Origin: Methanomassiliicoccaceae archaeon
GTDB lineage: Archaea; Thermoplasmatota; Thermoplasmata; Methanomassiliicoccales; Methanomethylophilaceae
Assembly (NCBI GenBank): GCA_003550345.1
Contig: PUJZ01000004.1
Location: 1-51,123, forward strand
Length of the DNA stretch: 51,123 bases
Direction of reading: 5' to 3'
Of the stretch, positions 33,780 through 41,025 are shown in pieces. Each line of letters opens with the position of its first letter. The first letter of the stretch is position 1. The translations under genes were made by a program, and so were the position numbers. Under the pieces are notes generated by a model, which searched no databases, had not been told where the DNA came from, and saw only the letters and a program-made list of their open reading frames with translations.

Positions 33780-33781
33780 GC

Positions 33782-34327
33782 TCACTCCCGCCAGCGGCGG
33801 TACAGGGAATGCTCGATGCCCATCTGGTCGAGCATGCGCCCGACCACGAAGTCCACCAGCTCCCCCAGTTCCGTGGGCCGGTGGTAGAACGCCGGGCTGG
33901 CGTCCAGCACGGTGACGCCGGCGCGGGCGAGGCGGAGCTCGTTCTCGAGCATGAACTGGCTCTTGGGGGTCTCACGGGGCACGATTATGAGCCTGCGGCC
34001 CTCCTTCAAAGCCACCGAGGCCACCCGGGTGATGAGGGTGTCGGCGATGCCCTGCGACATCTTGGCCACGGTGGACATGCTGCAGGGGACGATGAACACG
34101 GCGTCGACCCGGTTGCTCCCCGAGGCCACCGGGGCGCTGAGATCGTCGTCCTCGTAAACACGGTCGGCGAGGGCCTTGACCTCGTCGTAGCCGAGGCCGC
34201 ACTCGTGCTCCATGATCTCCTTGGCTGTGGGCGACATGACCAATGTCTTCTCGCCGGGGAGCTCCTGCAGGAGCCGGAGGCCGTAAACGCTGCCGGAAGC
34301 GCCGCTTATGCAGACGATGAATCTCAC
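33782..34327 (-). CDS. ubiX: UbiX-family flavin prenyltransferase
   Basis: A 181-residue enzyme that attaches a dimethylallyl group to FMN to make the prenylated flavin cofactor used by UbiD-type decarboxylases. The FMN-binding N-terminus is RFIVCISGASGSVYGLRLL, and the family blocks FIVPCSMSTVAKMSQGIADTL and RLIIVPRETPKS are intact. I chose GTG 34327, which begins this conserved start and has a TATA-like element about 26 nt upstream (leaderless); the longer frame adds a non-conserved tail. No ubiD is in the window. Confidence 0.93.
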   Translation of the reverse strand: MRFIVCISGASGSVYGLRLLQELPGEKTLVMSPTAKEIMEHECGLGYDEVKALADRVYEDDDLSAPVASGSNRVDAVFIVPCSMSTVAKMSQGIADTLITRVASVALKEGRRLIIVPRETPKSQFMLENELRLARAGVTVLDASPAFYHRPTELGELVDFVVGRMLDQMGIEHSLYRRWRE

Positions 34328-34398
34328 AAGGTGAACTATCCGCCTGCATAGATTAAGTTTCTGGTGCCTGTCCACAATGCGTGGGCTCGGCATAACCC

Positions 34399-34408
34399 TT
34401 TTATATAG
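34399..34408 (+). promoter_or_regulatory. TATA box of the S19e ribosomal operon
   Basis: CTTTTATATA gives a predicted start near 34430 and a leader of about 50 nt before the S19e ATG, which has GGTTGA upstream. Confidence 0.55.
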
Positions 34409-34480
34409 GTGCAATATTCACACAAGATAGCAATACTCCCTGACGCCTTAGTTCGGGTACTGTTGATAGAGGTTGAATAT

Positions 34481-34909
34481 ATGGTCACCGTCTATGATGT
34501 CCCTCCTGAGAAACTGATACTGAAGACCGCCGAGAAGCTCAAAGGGATCGATTCCATCGAGCCTCCGGAGTGGGCTGAGTTCGTGAAAACAGGAAGGCAT
34601 ACTGAAAAATCCCCCTCCCAGGACGACTGGTGGTACACCAGGGCGGCCTCGGTCCTGAGGAAGATATACGTGAAGGGCCCCATGGGCTCGTCCCGCCTCG
34701 CCGAGGAGTACGGCGGATACGCTGACAGGGGCGCCAAGCCCAACAAGGCCGTGAAGGGGAGCCGCAACATAGCCAGGAAATGCCTGATGCAGCTGGAGGC
34801 CGCCGGCCTGCTCGCTTCGGTGGAGAAGGAGGGCCGCGGCATCAGCCCCCAGGGCATGTCCCTCCTCGACAACGCCGCCAAAGAGGTTTACGAGGAGCTC
34901 AACGCCTAG
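34481..34909 (+). CDS. rps19e: Ribosomal protein S19e
   Basis: A 142-residue archaeal/eukaryotic small-subunit protein. Diagnostic stretches are [10 protein letters not shown] near the start, [34 protein letters not shown] in the first half, and the basic [14 protein letters not shown] segment in the second. ATG 34481 begins the conserved region; the open frame upstream is not conserved-looking. First gene of a translation operon with PDCD5, L39e, L31e and aIF6, a common archaeal order. Confidence 0.96.
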   Translation: [142 protein letters not shown]

Positions 34910-34920
34910 GTGTGATACCC

Positions 34921-35250
34921 ATGGACGATTCCGAGATCGAAGCCATAAGGCAGAAGAGGATGGCCGAGATGCAGAGGCAGCAGCAGAGCAGCGCCCAGGC
35001 CGAGGAAGCGGCCCAGCAGAGGGAGCAGCAGAAGCAGTCCATCCTCAGGCAGCTGCTGACCGTCGACGCCCGCGAGAGGCTGGCGAACGTGCGCATGGCA
35101 TATCCCGATGTGGCCGAATCCGTGGAGTACCAGCTGATACAGCTGGCCCAGAGCGGCCGCCTTCAGGGCCAGATCAACGACAACATGCTGCGCGACATTC
35201 TCAGGCAGATGACCCCCCAGCAGCGGGATATCAAGATCGAGAGGAAGTGA
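34921..35250 (+). CDS. PDCD5/TFAR19-type DNA-binding protein
   Basis: A 109-residue homologue of human programmed cell death protein 5. It has an N-terminal charged, Gln-rich helix ([18 protein letters not shown]), then the compact bundle [19 protein letters not shown] with [20 protein letters not shown]. Archaeal members bind nucleic acid and are encoded, as here, between S19e and L39e; the biochemical role is unsettled. Eleven nt follow the S19e stop before its ATG. An in-frame upstream extension into S19e is rejected. Confidence 0.94.
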   Translation: MDDSEIEAIRQKRMAEMQRQQQSSAQAEEAAQQREQQKQSILRQLLTVDARERLANVRMAYPDVAESVEYQLIQLAQSGRLQGQINDNMLRDILRQMTPQQRDIKIERK

Positions 35251-35251
35251 G

Positions 35252-35407
35252 ATGACAAGGAACAAGCCGCCTGCCATGAAGGCCAGGCTGAAGAAGGCAG
35301 GCAAGCAGAACCGCAGAGTGCCCGCCTGGGTCATGATCAGGACCAACAGGAATTTCCTGCGCCACCCCAAGAGGAGGAGCTGGCGCATGACCAACCTCAA
35401 GGAGTGA
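35252..35407 (+). CDS. rpl39e: Ribosomal protein L39e
   Basis: A 51-residue very basic protein: [20 protein letters not shown], then [10 protein letters not shown] and the tail [14 protein letters not shown], matching L39e at its normal length. It lines the peptide exit tunnel of the large subunit. Its ATG begins one nt after the PDCD5 stop, and its stop lies 8 nt before the L31e ATG. Confidence 0.96.
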   Translation: MTRNKPPAMKARLKKAGKQNRRVPAWVMIRTNRNFLRHPKRRSWRMTNLKE

Positions 35408-35415
35408 GGATTCAG

Positions 35416-35682
35416 ATGGAAGACAACGAGAGGATAATGAACATACCCCTCAGGGACACCAAGACCGTCCCCCGCAGCAAGAGGGCGAAGCGTGCGATCA
35501 AGGAGATAAGGGAGCACGTGGCCCGTCACATGAAGGTGGAGGACGACGAGCTCATCTGGATAGACACTGCGCTCAACGAGAGGATATGGTCACGGGGGAT
35601 ACAGAAGCCCCCTTCGAAGGTCACCGTGAAGGCGATCCGCTTCGAGGACGGCCTGGTAGAGGTCTCCTTGGCGGGAGAGTGA
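35416..35682 (+). CDS. rpl31e: Ribosomal protein L31e
   Basis: An 88-residue large-subunit protein found in archaea and eukaryotes. Recognisable blocks are IPLRDTKTVPRSKRAKRAI, IREHVARHMK and LNERIWSRGIQKPPSKV. I chose ATG 35416, with GTGAGG upstream, over the GTG four codons earlier, which overlaps the L39e stop. Confidence 0.95.
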   Translation: MEDNERIMNIPLRDTKTVPRSKRAKRAIKEIREHVARHMKVEDDELIWIDTALNERIWSRGIQKPPSKVTVKAIRFEDGLVEVSLAGE

Positions 35683-35695
35683 GGGCGCCGCCGCC

Positions 35696-36355
35696 ATGTT
35701 GAAGCTCTCCAGCTATGGGGGGAACCCATACCTGGGCGTCTATTGCGTCTCCAACGACAGCCTGGCGCTTCTGCCCTCCGACGCCCATCAGTCGCTGGTG
35801 GAGGACAGCGAGCGGTCGCTGGGGACGGAGGCGCTCAAGCTCACCATGTCATCCTCCCACGTTATAGGTTCGTTGGTGGCGATGAACTCCAACGGGATAG
35901 TGGTGACCAACCAGGCGGAGTCGGCCGAGGTCCGCAGGCTGGAGGAGCATCTGCCGGTCCTCAAGCTGGAGGACAGGCTGAACGCCGCCGGCAACAACAT
36001 ACTCGTGAACGACCATGGCGCGGTGGTCAACCGCAACCTCCGCCCTGCCACCGTCGAGGCCCTGGAGGACTTCTTCGGATTCGAATGCGTGCGCCTCAGG
36101 GTCGCGGGCATGGACACCGTGGGTTCGGTCTGCAAGGTGACCAACAAGGGCGGCATATGCCACCCCAAGGCCACTGAGGGGGAGATCTCCAAGCTGTCCG
36201 AGGCCTTGAACGTCGATTTCTCCCCCATCACGCTGAACTACGGATCGGCGATGGTGGGCGCCTGCATCGTCGCCAACTCATCAGGGGCCCTGGTGGGCGA
36301 CAACAGCACCCCGATAGAGCTGGGAAGGCTCGAGGACGCGCTGCACCTCTTCTGA
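35696..36355 (+). CDS. eif6: Translation initiation factor aIF6
   Basis: A 219-residue anti-association factor that binds the large ribosomal subunit. The protein is built of five repeats of a beta-beta-alpha unit, visible as recurring VxxxNxxGxxV strands (SLVAMNSNGIVV, NILVNDHGAVVN, VCKVTNKGGICHP, CIVANSSGALVG). It is the last gene of the S19e operon. In many archaea L18a (LX), prefoldin and FtsY follow; here the operon ends and a convergent gene begins. Confidence 0.96.
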   Translation: MLKLSSYGGNPYLGVYCVSNDSLALLPSDAHQSLVEDSERSLGTEALKLTMSSSHVIGSLVAMNSNGIVVTNQAESAEVRRLEEHLPVLKLEDRLNAAGNNILVNDHGAVVNRNLRPATVEALEDFFGFECVRLRVAGMDTVGSVCKVTNKGGICHPKATEGEISKLSEALNVDFSPITLNYGSAMVGACIVANSSGALVGDNSTPIELGRLEDALHLF

Positions 36356-36366
36356 CCGCGCCGCCC

Positions 36367-37005
36367 TCACATGGAGAATATCCAATACTCCGTGTCCTCG
36401 ACCATGTCATCATGGGTGAAATCTATCTCGTTCCCCACCCGGTAGATGAGCTCCTCAGGTATGTCCCGGAGGAAGGCCTCCACGTTGTCGAGCACCAGGC
36501 CGAGCCCGCTTATGCGGTAGTGCATCGGGACGACTATCCTCGGCCTTATGCGGCCGATGATCTCCTTGGCCTCCTCGGAGTTTATGGTGGTGACCCCTCC
36601 GATGGGGATGAAGAGCACATCGACGTGGCCGAGGCTTTCCAGGATATCGTCGTCGAGGGTATGGCCTAGATCGCCGAGATGGCAGAAGACGATGTCATCC
36701 AATCGGAAACGGTATATGACGTTTCCACCCCGTTTCGACCCTCCCGAGTCATCGTGATAGGTCCTGTAACCGTCCACCTCCAGGCCGTTGACGCAGAAGG
36801 AGCCGTCCTTGGCCAGGAGCTCGGCGTGCTCCCCTTTTATCACCCTCACCGCGTTATGGTCGTAATGGTCATGGCTTATGAGGACCACGTCCGCCTTGAG
36901 CCTGGGCGGCCTGATGCCGATCGATTTGCCGTCATGAGGGTCGGTTATCACCGTCAGTCCGTCCCTCACTTCGAAGCAGGAATGACCATGCCATTTGATT
37001 TTCAG
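36367..37005 (-). CDS. Metallo-beta-lactamase-fold hydrolase (UPF0173-like) with apparent CTG start
   Basis: A 212-residue MBL-fold protein. The conserved opening KIKWHGHSCFEV is followed by the zinc motif SHDHYDHN (HxHxDH type), HLGDLGH and, near the end, VPMHYRI. The conserved opening lies upstream of the first GTG (36969). Before it the only plausible initiator in frame is CTG at 37003-37005, since a TAA stop lies at 37021-37023. GGGTGGT sits just ahead of the CTG and a TTTAATT box lies near 37046. So the gene appears to use CTG, or a sequencing error hides the true start. The family resembles YtkL/UlaG-like hydrolases; the substrate is unknown. Confidence 0.82.
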   Translation of the reverse strand: MKIKWHGHSCFEVRDGLTVITDPHDGKSIGIRPPRLKADVVLISHDHYDHNAVRVIKGEHAELLAKDGSFCVNGLEVDGYRTYHDDSGGSKRGGNVIYRFRLDDIVFCHLGDLGHTLDDDILESLGHVDVLFIPIGGVTTINSEEAKEIIGRIRPRIVVPMHYRISGLGLVLDNVEAFLRDIPEELIYRVGNEIDFTHDDMVEDTEYWIFSM

Positions 37006-37132
37006 TTGACCACCCGCACTTTATCAAGCCACAGTTAGGCCATTCTCATCAATTAAACCTTCGTTCCGCCTGTATCGGCATCGATGCTGGCCAAAATACA
37101 TTAATACGGACACGTCTACTTTCACGGAGCAC

Positions 37133-38260
37133 ATGAAGAAGACCCTCATCCTCGCTGTGGACCGGGACGACGATTTCGGGAAGAAGGCCGACATCGGCAG
37201 CCCCGCGGTCGGCAGGGAGGCCAACGAGAAAGCGGCCCTTTCCCTGGCCCTCGCCGATCCCGAGGATTCCGATGTCAACACCATACTCGCCGCCCTCAGC
37301 ATGTACGACGAGATGAAGCGGGACGGTTACGATGTGGAGATAGCGCTGATCTGCGGCGACCCCAAGGTCGGCTACCGTTCCGACAGCATCATCTCGCAGG
37401 AGCTGGAGTACGTCCTGGACACCGTCAAGCCCGACCGTGTGATACTGGTCAGCGACGGTGCCGAGGACGAGTACATCTACCCCATCGTCTCATCGAGGGC
37501 CAAGATAGACTCGGTGCGGAGGGTGTTCGTTAAGCAGGCCCCCGGTGTCGAGGGCGCCCTGTACATATTCATGAAGATGCTGCAGGACGACGACAAGCGC
37601 AAGAGGTTCGTAACTCCCTTCGGACTGATACTGGTGGTGCTGGGCATCTTCGCCATGATACCCGACCTCTACAACCTGATGAGCACCGGGAACATCGGCC
37701 ACGTCACCGGGATGATGGGAGGGGTCCTTCTGCTGGTGCTGGGGCTGTATTCACTGGGATACGCATATAAGATGCTGCCGCGCATGCGGCTCTGGTACAG
37801 CGCTCTGCGGAACTCCATACGCCGGGGCAACCAGAGGATACCGTTCACCATAGTGGCGATCGTCCTATTCATATCCGGTCTCGTGATCGGCATAAGGGCG
37901 GCGCTGGACGTGCCCGAGGCCAGCGCGCTCTATCAGCTGATAATCTTCAGCACGACCGTCATATGGATGTGGATATTCGCCATACTCTGCTATGAGGGCG
38001 GCAAGTTCTTCGACCTCTACCTGGAGAAGAGGCAGATAAGGCACAGCTTCATCATCGCCGCCCTGACCCTGTTCGCGCTGGCATTCATCCTCCAGGGCCT
38101 GCTGGACATATTCGCGCTGGGCCTCGGCTTCACCCCCACCAACGAGCTCATAATCGTACTGGAGCTGATGCTCGGCTTCACCTTCGCAGTGATAGCCGGG
38201 ATACTCCAGTCGACCTTCAACAACATGATCGAGACGCAGTCAGCCTCCATGGGGGCATGA
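37133..38260 (+). CDS. DUF373 family membrane protein
   Basis: A 375-residue protein. The cytoplasmic N-terminal domain (about 1-160) opens MKKTLILAVDRDDDFGKKA and contains ALICGDPKVGYRSD and RVILVSDGAEDEYIYPIV, the pattern of archaeal DUF373 proteins. About six hydrophobic helices follow (about 165-365). The function is unknown. A TACATTAATA box about 28 nt upstream fits a leaderless or near-leaderless mRNA. The mptE gene starts 9 nt after its stop, so the two share an operon. Confidence 0.82.
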   Translation: MKKTLILAVDRDDDFGKKADIGSPAVGREANEKAALSLALADPEDSDVNTILAALSMYDEMKRDGYDVEIALICGDPKVGYRSDSIISQELEYVLDTVKPDRVILVSDGAEDEYIYPIVSSRAKIDSVRRVFVKQAPGVEGALYIFMKMLQDDDKRKRFVTPFGLILVVLGIFAMIPDLYNLMSTGNIGHVTGMMGGVLLLVLGLYSLGYAYKMLPRMRLWYSALRNSIRRGNQRIPFTIVAIVLFISGLVIGIRAALDVPEASALYQLIIFSTTVIWMWIFAILCYEGGKFFDLYLEKRQIRHSFIIAALTLFALAFILQGLLDIFALGLGFTPTNELIIVLELMLGFTFAVIAGILQSTFNNMIETQSASMGA

Positions 38261-38269
38261 GGGACGGCC

Positions 38270-38926
38270 ATGGACTTCGAGCAATGGGAGCCGGTCTACA
38301 GCAGGATAATCGAGGAGATGGGGTACTCACGGACTCAGGACGAGGCGTCCGCCCGGCTCCTCCGCCAATTGGCGGCCAACAAGGAGATCCTCGACCCTGA
38401 CGAGCTGAGGCCTCTGATGACCAAGGGCGTCACGGTGGTGGGCGCCGCGGCCAGTCCGGACAGTCTCGTAGGGGCGGCGGGGACCCTGATATGCGCCGGC
38501 TCCGCCGCCAGCATAATGCTGCGGGCGGGCGTCATACCGGGACTGCTTGTGACCGACCTCGACGGCGACGTCGAGGACCAGGCGGAGCTATGCCGCCGGG
38601 GGGCCACCGCCGTGCTGCACGCCCACGGGGACAACCATCAGCTCATACAGGACCATATAGACCTGTTCAGCGGGCCGATGCTGATGACCACCCAATCGCG
38701 CCCCGACCTCCTTCTCGAGAACTTCGGAGGATTCACCGACGGCGACCGCGCCGTATGCATGGCCAGACATCTGGGGGCGGAACGGATCGAGCTGATCGGT
38801 TTCGATTTCGACCGCCCGGTGGTCAATGACGAGGAGGACGCGGAGGCCAAGAGAAGGAAGATTCAATGGGCGAGGAGGATAATCGTCGAGATGAACCCCC
38901 CCGGCGTGGAGCTCATCTTTCGATAG
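38270..38926 (+). CDS. mptE: 6-hydroxymethyl-7,8-dihydropterin pyrophosphokinase
   Basis: A 218-residue archaeal DUF115-type enzyme that activates the pterin for tetrahydromethanopterin (or folate) synthesis. Family landmarks are VVGAAASPDSL, VTDLDGD at about 85-91, HAHGDNHQLI, TTQSRPDLLLENFGGFTDGDRAV and IELIGFDFDRPV. It is the non-orthologous replacement for bacterial FolK. Presence of MptE fits an archaeon using a methanopterin-type C1 carrier. It is coupled to the DUF373 gene with GAGGGAC ahead of its ATG. Confidence 0.9.
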   Translation: MDFEQWEPVYSRIIEEMGYSRTQDEASARLLRQLAANKEILDPDELRPLMTKGVTVVGAAASPDSLVGAAGTLICAGSAASIMLRAGVIPGLLVTDLDGDVEDQAELCRRGATAVLHAHGDNHQLIQDHIDLFSGPMLMTTQSRPDLLLENFGGFTDGDRAVCMARHLGAERIELIGFDFDRPVVNDEEDAEAKRRKIQWARRIIVEMNPPGVELIFR

Positions 38927-38992
38927 CCCTCGGGGGTTCCGGGCGACAGTATATTAGAATGCAGCGCATACGGGACCCGGAGGCCTAGACCC

Positions 38993-39397
38993 TTGACCCT
39001 TGTCACCATGGAGAGCATAGTGTCCGCCCTCAACAACACCCTGGGAAAGAAGGGGATGAACGAGGATGAGATCAAAGACCTCGCCGAGTACATAATGAGC
39101 TTCTTCGGTTATGAGAAGGAGGTCATCGACAACATCCTTACATCCGAGGACAGGGACGTCTTCTACATGCTGGAGGAGGAGGGGATCCTCAGCACCACCC
39201 AGGAACAGGTGAACCTTAAGAAGGGGAAGCTGTGGAGGATCCACTACTGGGTCCTGAAGGGGGAGCACATAGACCGCCTGGCAAAGGACGACAACGCCGA
39301 CGAGGACACCCGCGACGAGTACGAGATCGTCTACGGGGAGATGGGCGACGAGGTCTGGTCCCGCTCTTCCGAGGACGATTCGGATGAAAACCATTAA
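38993..39397 (+). CDS. Uncharacterised acidic protein
   Basis: A protein of up to 134 residues that I do not recognise with certainty. It is acidic, mostly helical, and its central part (YIMSFFGYEKEVIDNILTSEDRDVFYMLEEEGIL) looks like a small winged-helix or helical domain; the tail is rich in Asp and Glu. The start may be TTG 38993 (GGAGG about 10 nt upstream) or ATG 39008. A TATATTA box lies near 38949. The site-2 protease gene begins 26 nt after its stop, so they may be co-transcribed. Confidence 0.7.
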   Translation: MTLVTMESIVSALNNTLGKKGMNEDEIKDLAEYIMSFFGYEKEVIDNILTSEDRDVFYMLEEEGILSTTQEQVNLKKGKLWRIHYWVLKGEHIDRLAKDDNADEDTRDEYEIVYGEMGDEVWSRSSEDDSDENH

Positions 39398-39423
39398 TTG
39401 CCCGACATGATTCAGGTGCCACG

Positions 39424-40971
39424 ATGGAACCCGTGACCGCGGCCCTGCTGTTTCTCCTCACCGTCTACATCGGCGCGTGGGTGTACATACGCAAAAGCCC
39501 AGCGGCCCGGGAGCGGGGCATAGTGCCTTACGGCCCCGCGATAATGGTCAAGACGCAGGCGGGCAAGGCCACCATGGAGAGGCTCTCGGCCCCCAAGCGC
39601 TTCTGGCGCGGATTCGCCTTCCTGTCGAAGCTCATTGTCTTCGGCCTCATGGCGTTCATGACCGGCCTGCTGCTGTGGCAGTCGACGATGATCGTCACCA
39701 TCCCCCGCGAGGCGGCATTGGGGCCGGAGTACATACTCGGCATACCTGGGCTCAACCCCATCATACCCATCGGATACGGCGTCATCGCACTGATCGTTTG
39801 CATAGTCATCCATGAGGTGGCGCATGGGATACTGGCGCGGGTGCACGGGATGAACATCAAGACCACCGGCCTTCTGTTCCTGGTCTTCCCCATAGGGGCT
39901 TTCGTCGAGCCGGACGAGGAGGCCCTCTCCAAGGCCAGCAAGAAGGACAGGGGCGACGTTTACGCCGTCGGCTCGGCGGCGAACTTCATCGTGGCCGTAG
40001 GCCTGGCCCTGCTGCTGACGGTGGGGATGCTGGGAGGGGTGCAGGCGTCCTATGGCGAGAACCCGGTGATCGTCAGCGTGTCCAGCGGCTCCCCCGCCGA
40101 CCTGTCCGGCATGGGCATGGGCATGGTGGTCGTCGGCATGAACGATGAGAAGATCGAAGGGATATCGGATTTCTTCTCCTACAACGCCAGCGACCCAGGG
40201 GATAGAATAAACGTCAATCTGGTGAAGGACGACCGCGATTTCGTACTGGAGATGGTTTCAGGCGTCATGATCGAGTCTGCGCCCTCCGATCAGCCTGCGG
40301 CCAAGGCGGGCATCGAACCGGGGATGATCCTCAAGACGATAGACGGCGAGACCATACGGGGAATGGACGACTTCAACCGGGTGATGGACGGGACTGAAGT
40401 GGGCCAGACCATCAGCGTCCTCACGCTCGAGAGGACGGGGGGCGAATGGGTAGAGGCCGGCCCCTTCGATGTGACGCTCACCGACGGGCCCTTGGACAAG
40501 GGCTACATGGGCGTTACCAGCAGCTTCGCCGGCATGGGCGTCAACACCCCGGACGAGATCCTGGGCTTCTTCAAGGACCCGTACCGGACATCGGAGGGGT
40601 TCGGCGGTCACGTGATGGACACGCTCAGGTATCTGGCGCTGCCTTTCATAGGCCTTTCGCCGATGCCGTCCGAGCTCACCTGGCTGTTCCCGACCGGCGG
40701 CGCCCTGGACGGGGACCTGTTCTGGATACTGGCGAACATAGTCTATTGGGTCTTCTGGATGAACCTCATGATAGGCCTCACCAACTCGCTTCCCGCCGTG
40801 CCGTTGGACGGGGGCTTCATGTTCATGGACGCCCTGGACAGCGCGGTGAAGAAGCTGAAGCCCAAGACCGACGAGGAGGAGCGCCAAAGGATGGTCCAGA
40901 CCTTCACCATGTGGATGGCCTTCCTGATACTGTTCCTGATAGTCTGGCAGTTCGTAGGGCCCCGCATATGA
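39424..40971 (+). CDS. Site-2 protease family (M50) with two PDZ-like domains
   Basis: A 515-residue intramembrane zinc protease. The HExxH motif is HEVAH (130-134) in a membrane helix, and the third ligand is in PLDGG (about 459-463) near the C-terminus. Between them are two PDZ-like regions (about 215-270, with SPADLSGMGMGMVVVGMNDEK, and about 275-350, with PAAKAGIEPGMILKTIDGE). Likely cleaves membrane-bound regulators or leftover signal peptides. AGGTG precedes the ATG. It is longer than minimal archaeal S2Ps because of the double PDZ. Confidence 0.92.
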   Translation: MEPVTAALLFLLTVYIGAWVYIRKSPAARERGIVPYGPAIMVKTQAGKATMERLSAPKRFWRGFAFLSKLIVFGLMAFMTGLLLWQSTMIVTIPREAALGPEYILGIPGLNPIIPIGYGVIALIVCIVIHEVAHGILARVHGMNIKTTGLLFLVFPIGAFVEPDEEALSKASKKDRGDVYAVGSAANFIVAVGLALLLTVGMLGGVQASYGENPVIVSVSSGSPADLSGMGMGMVVVGMNDEKIEGISDFFSYNASDPGDRINVNLVKDDRDFVLEMVSGVMIESAPSDQPAAKAGIEPGMILKTIDGETIRGMDDFNRVMDGTEVGQTISVLTLERTGGEWVEAGPFDVTLTDGPLDKGYMGVTSSFAGMGVNTPDEILGFFKDPYRTSEGFGGHVMDTLRYLALPFIGLSPMPSELTWLFPTGGALDGDLFWILANIVYWVFWMNLMIGLTNSLPAVPLDGGFMFMDALDSAVKKLKPKTDEEERQRMVQTFTMWMAFLILFLIVWQFVGPRI

Positions 40972-40981
40972 GGCGTGGGCG

Positions 40982-41010
40982 AAAAAAGGTGTTAAGAGGG
41001 GGGAGCCCCC
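40982..41010 (-). terminator. Terminator of nrdD
   Basis: On the minus strand a GGGGG/CCCCC hairpin (40998-41010) is followed by TCTTAACACC and a run of six T. The same hairpin could also serve the convergent protease gene. Confidence 0.55.
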
Positions 41011-41025
41011 TGCGTTTGTACGGAC

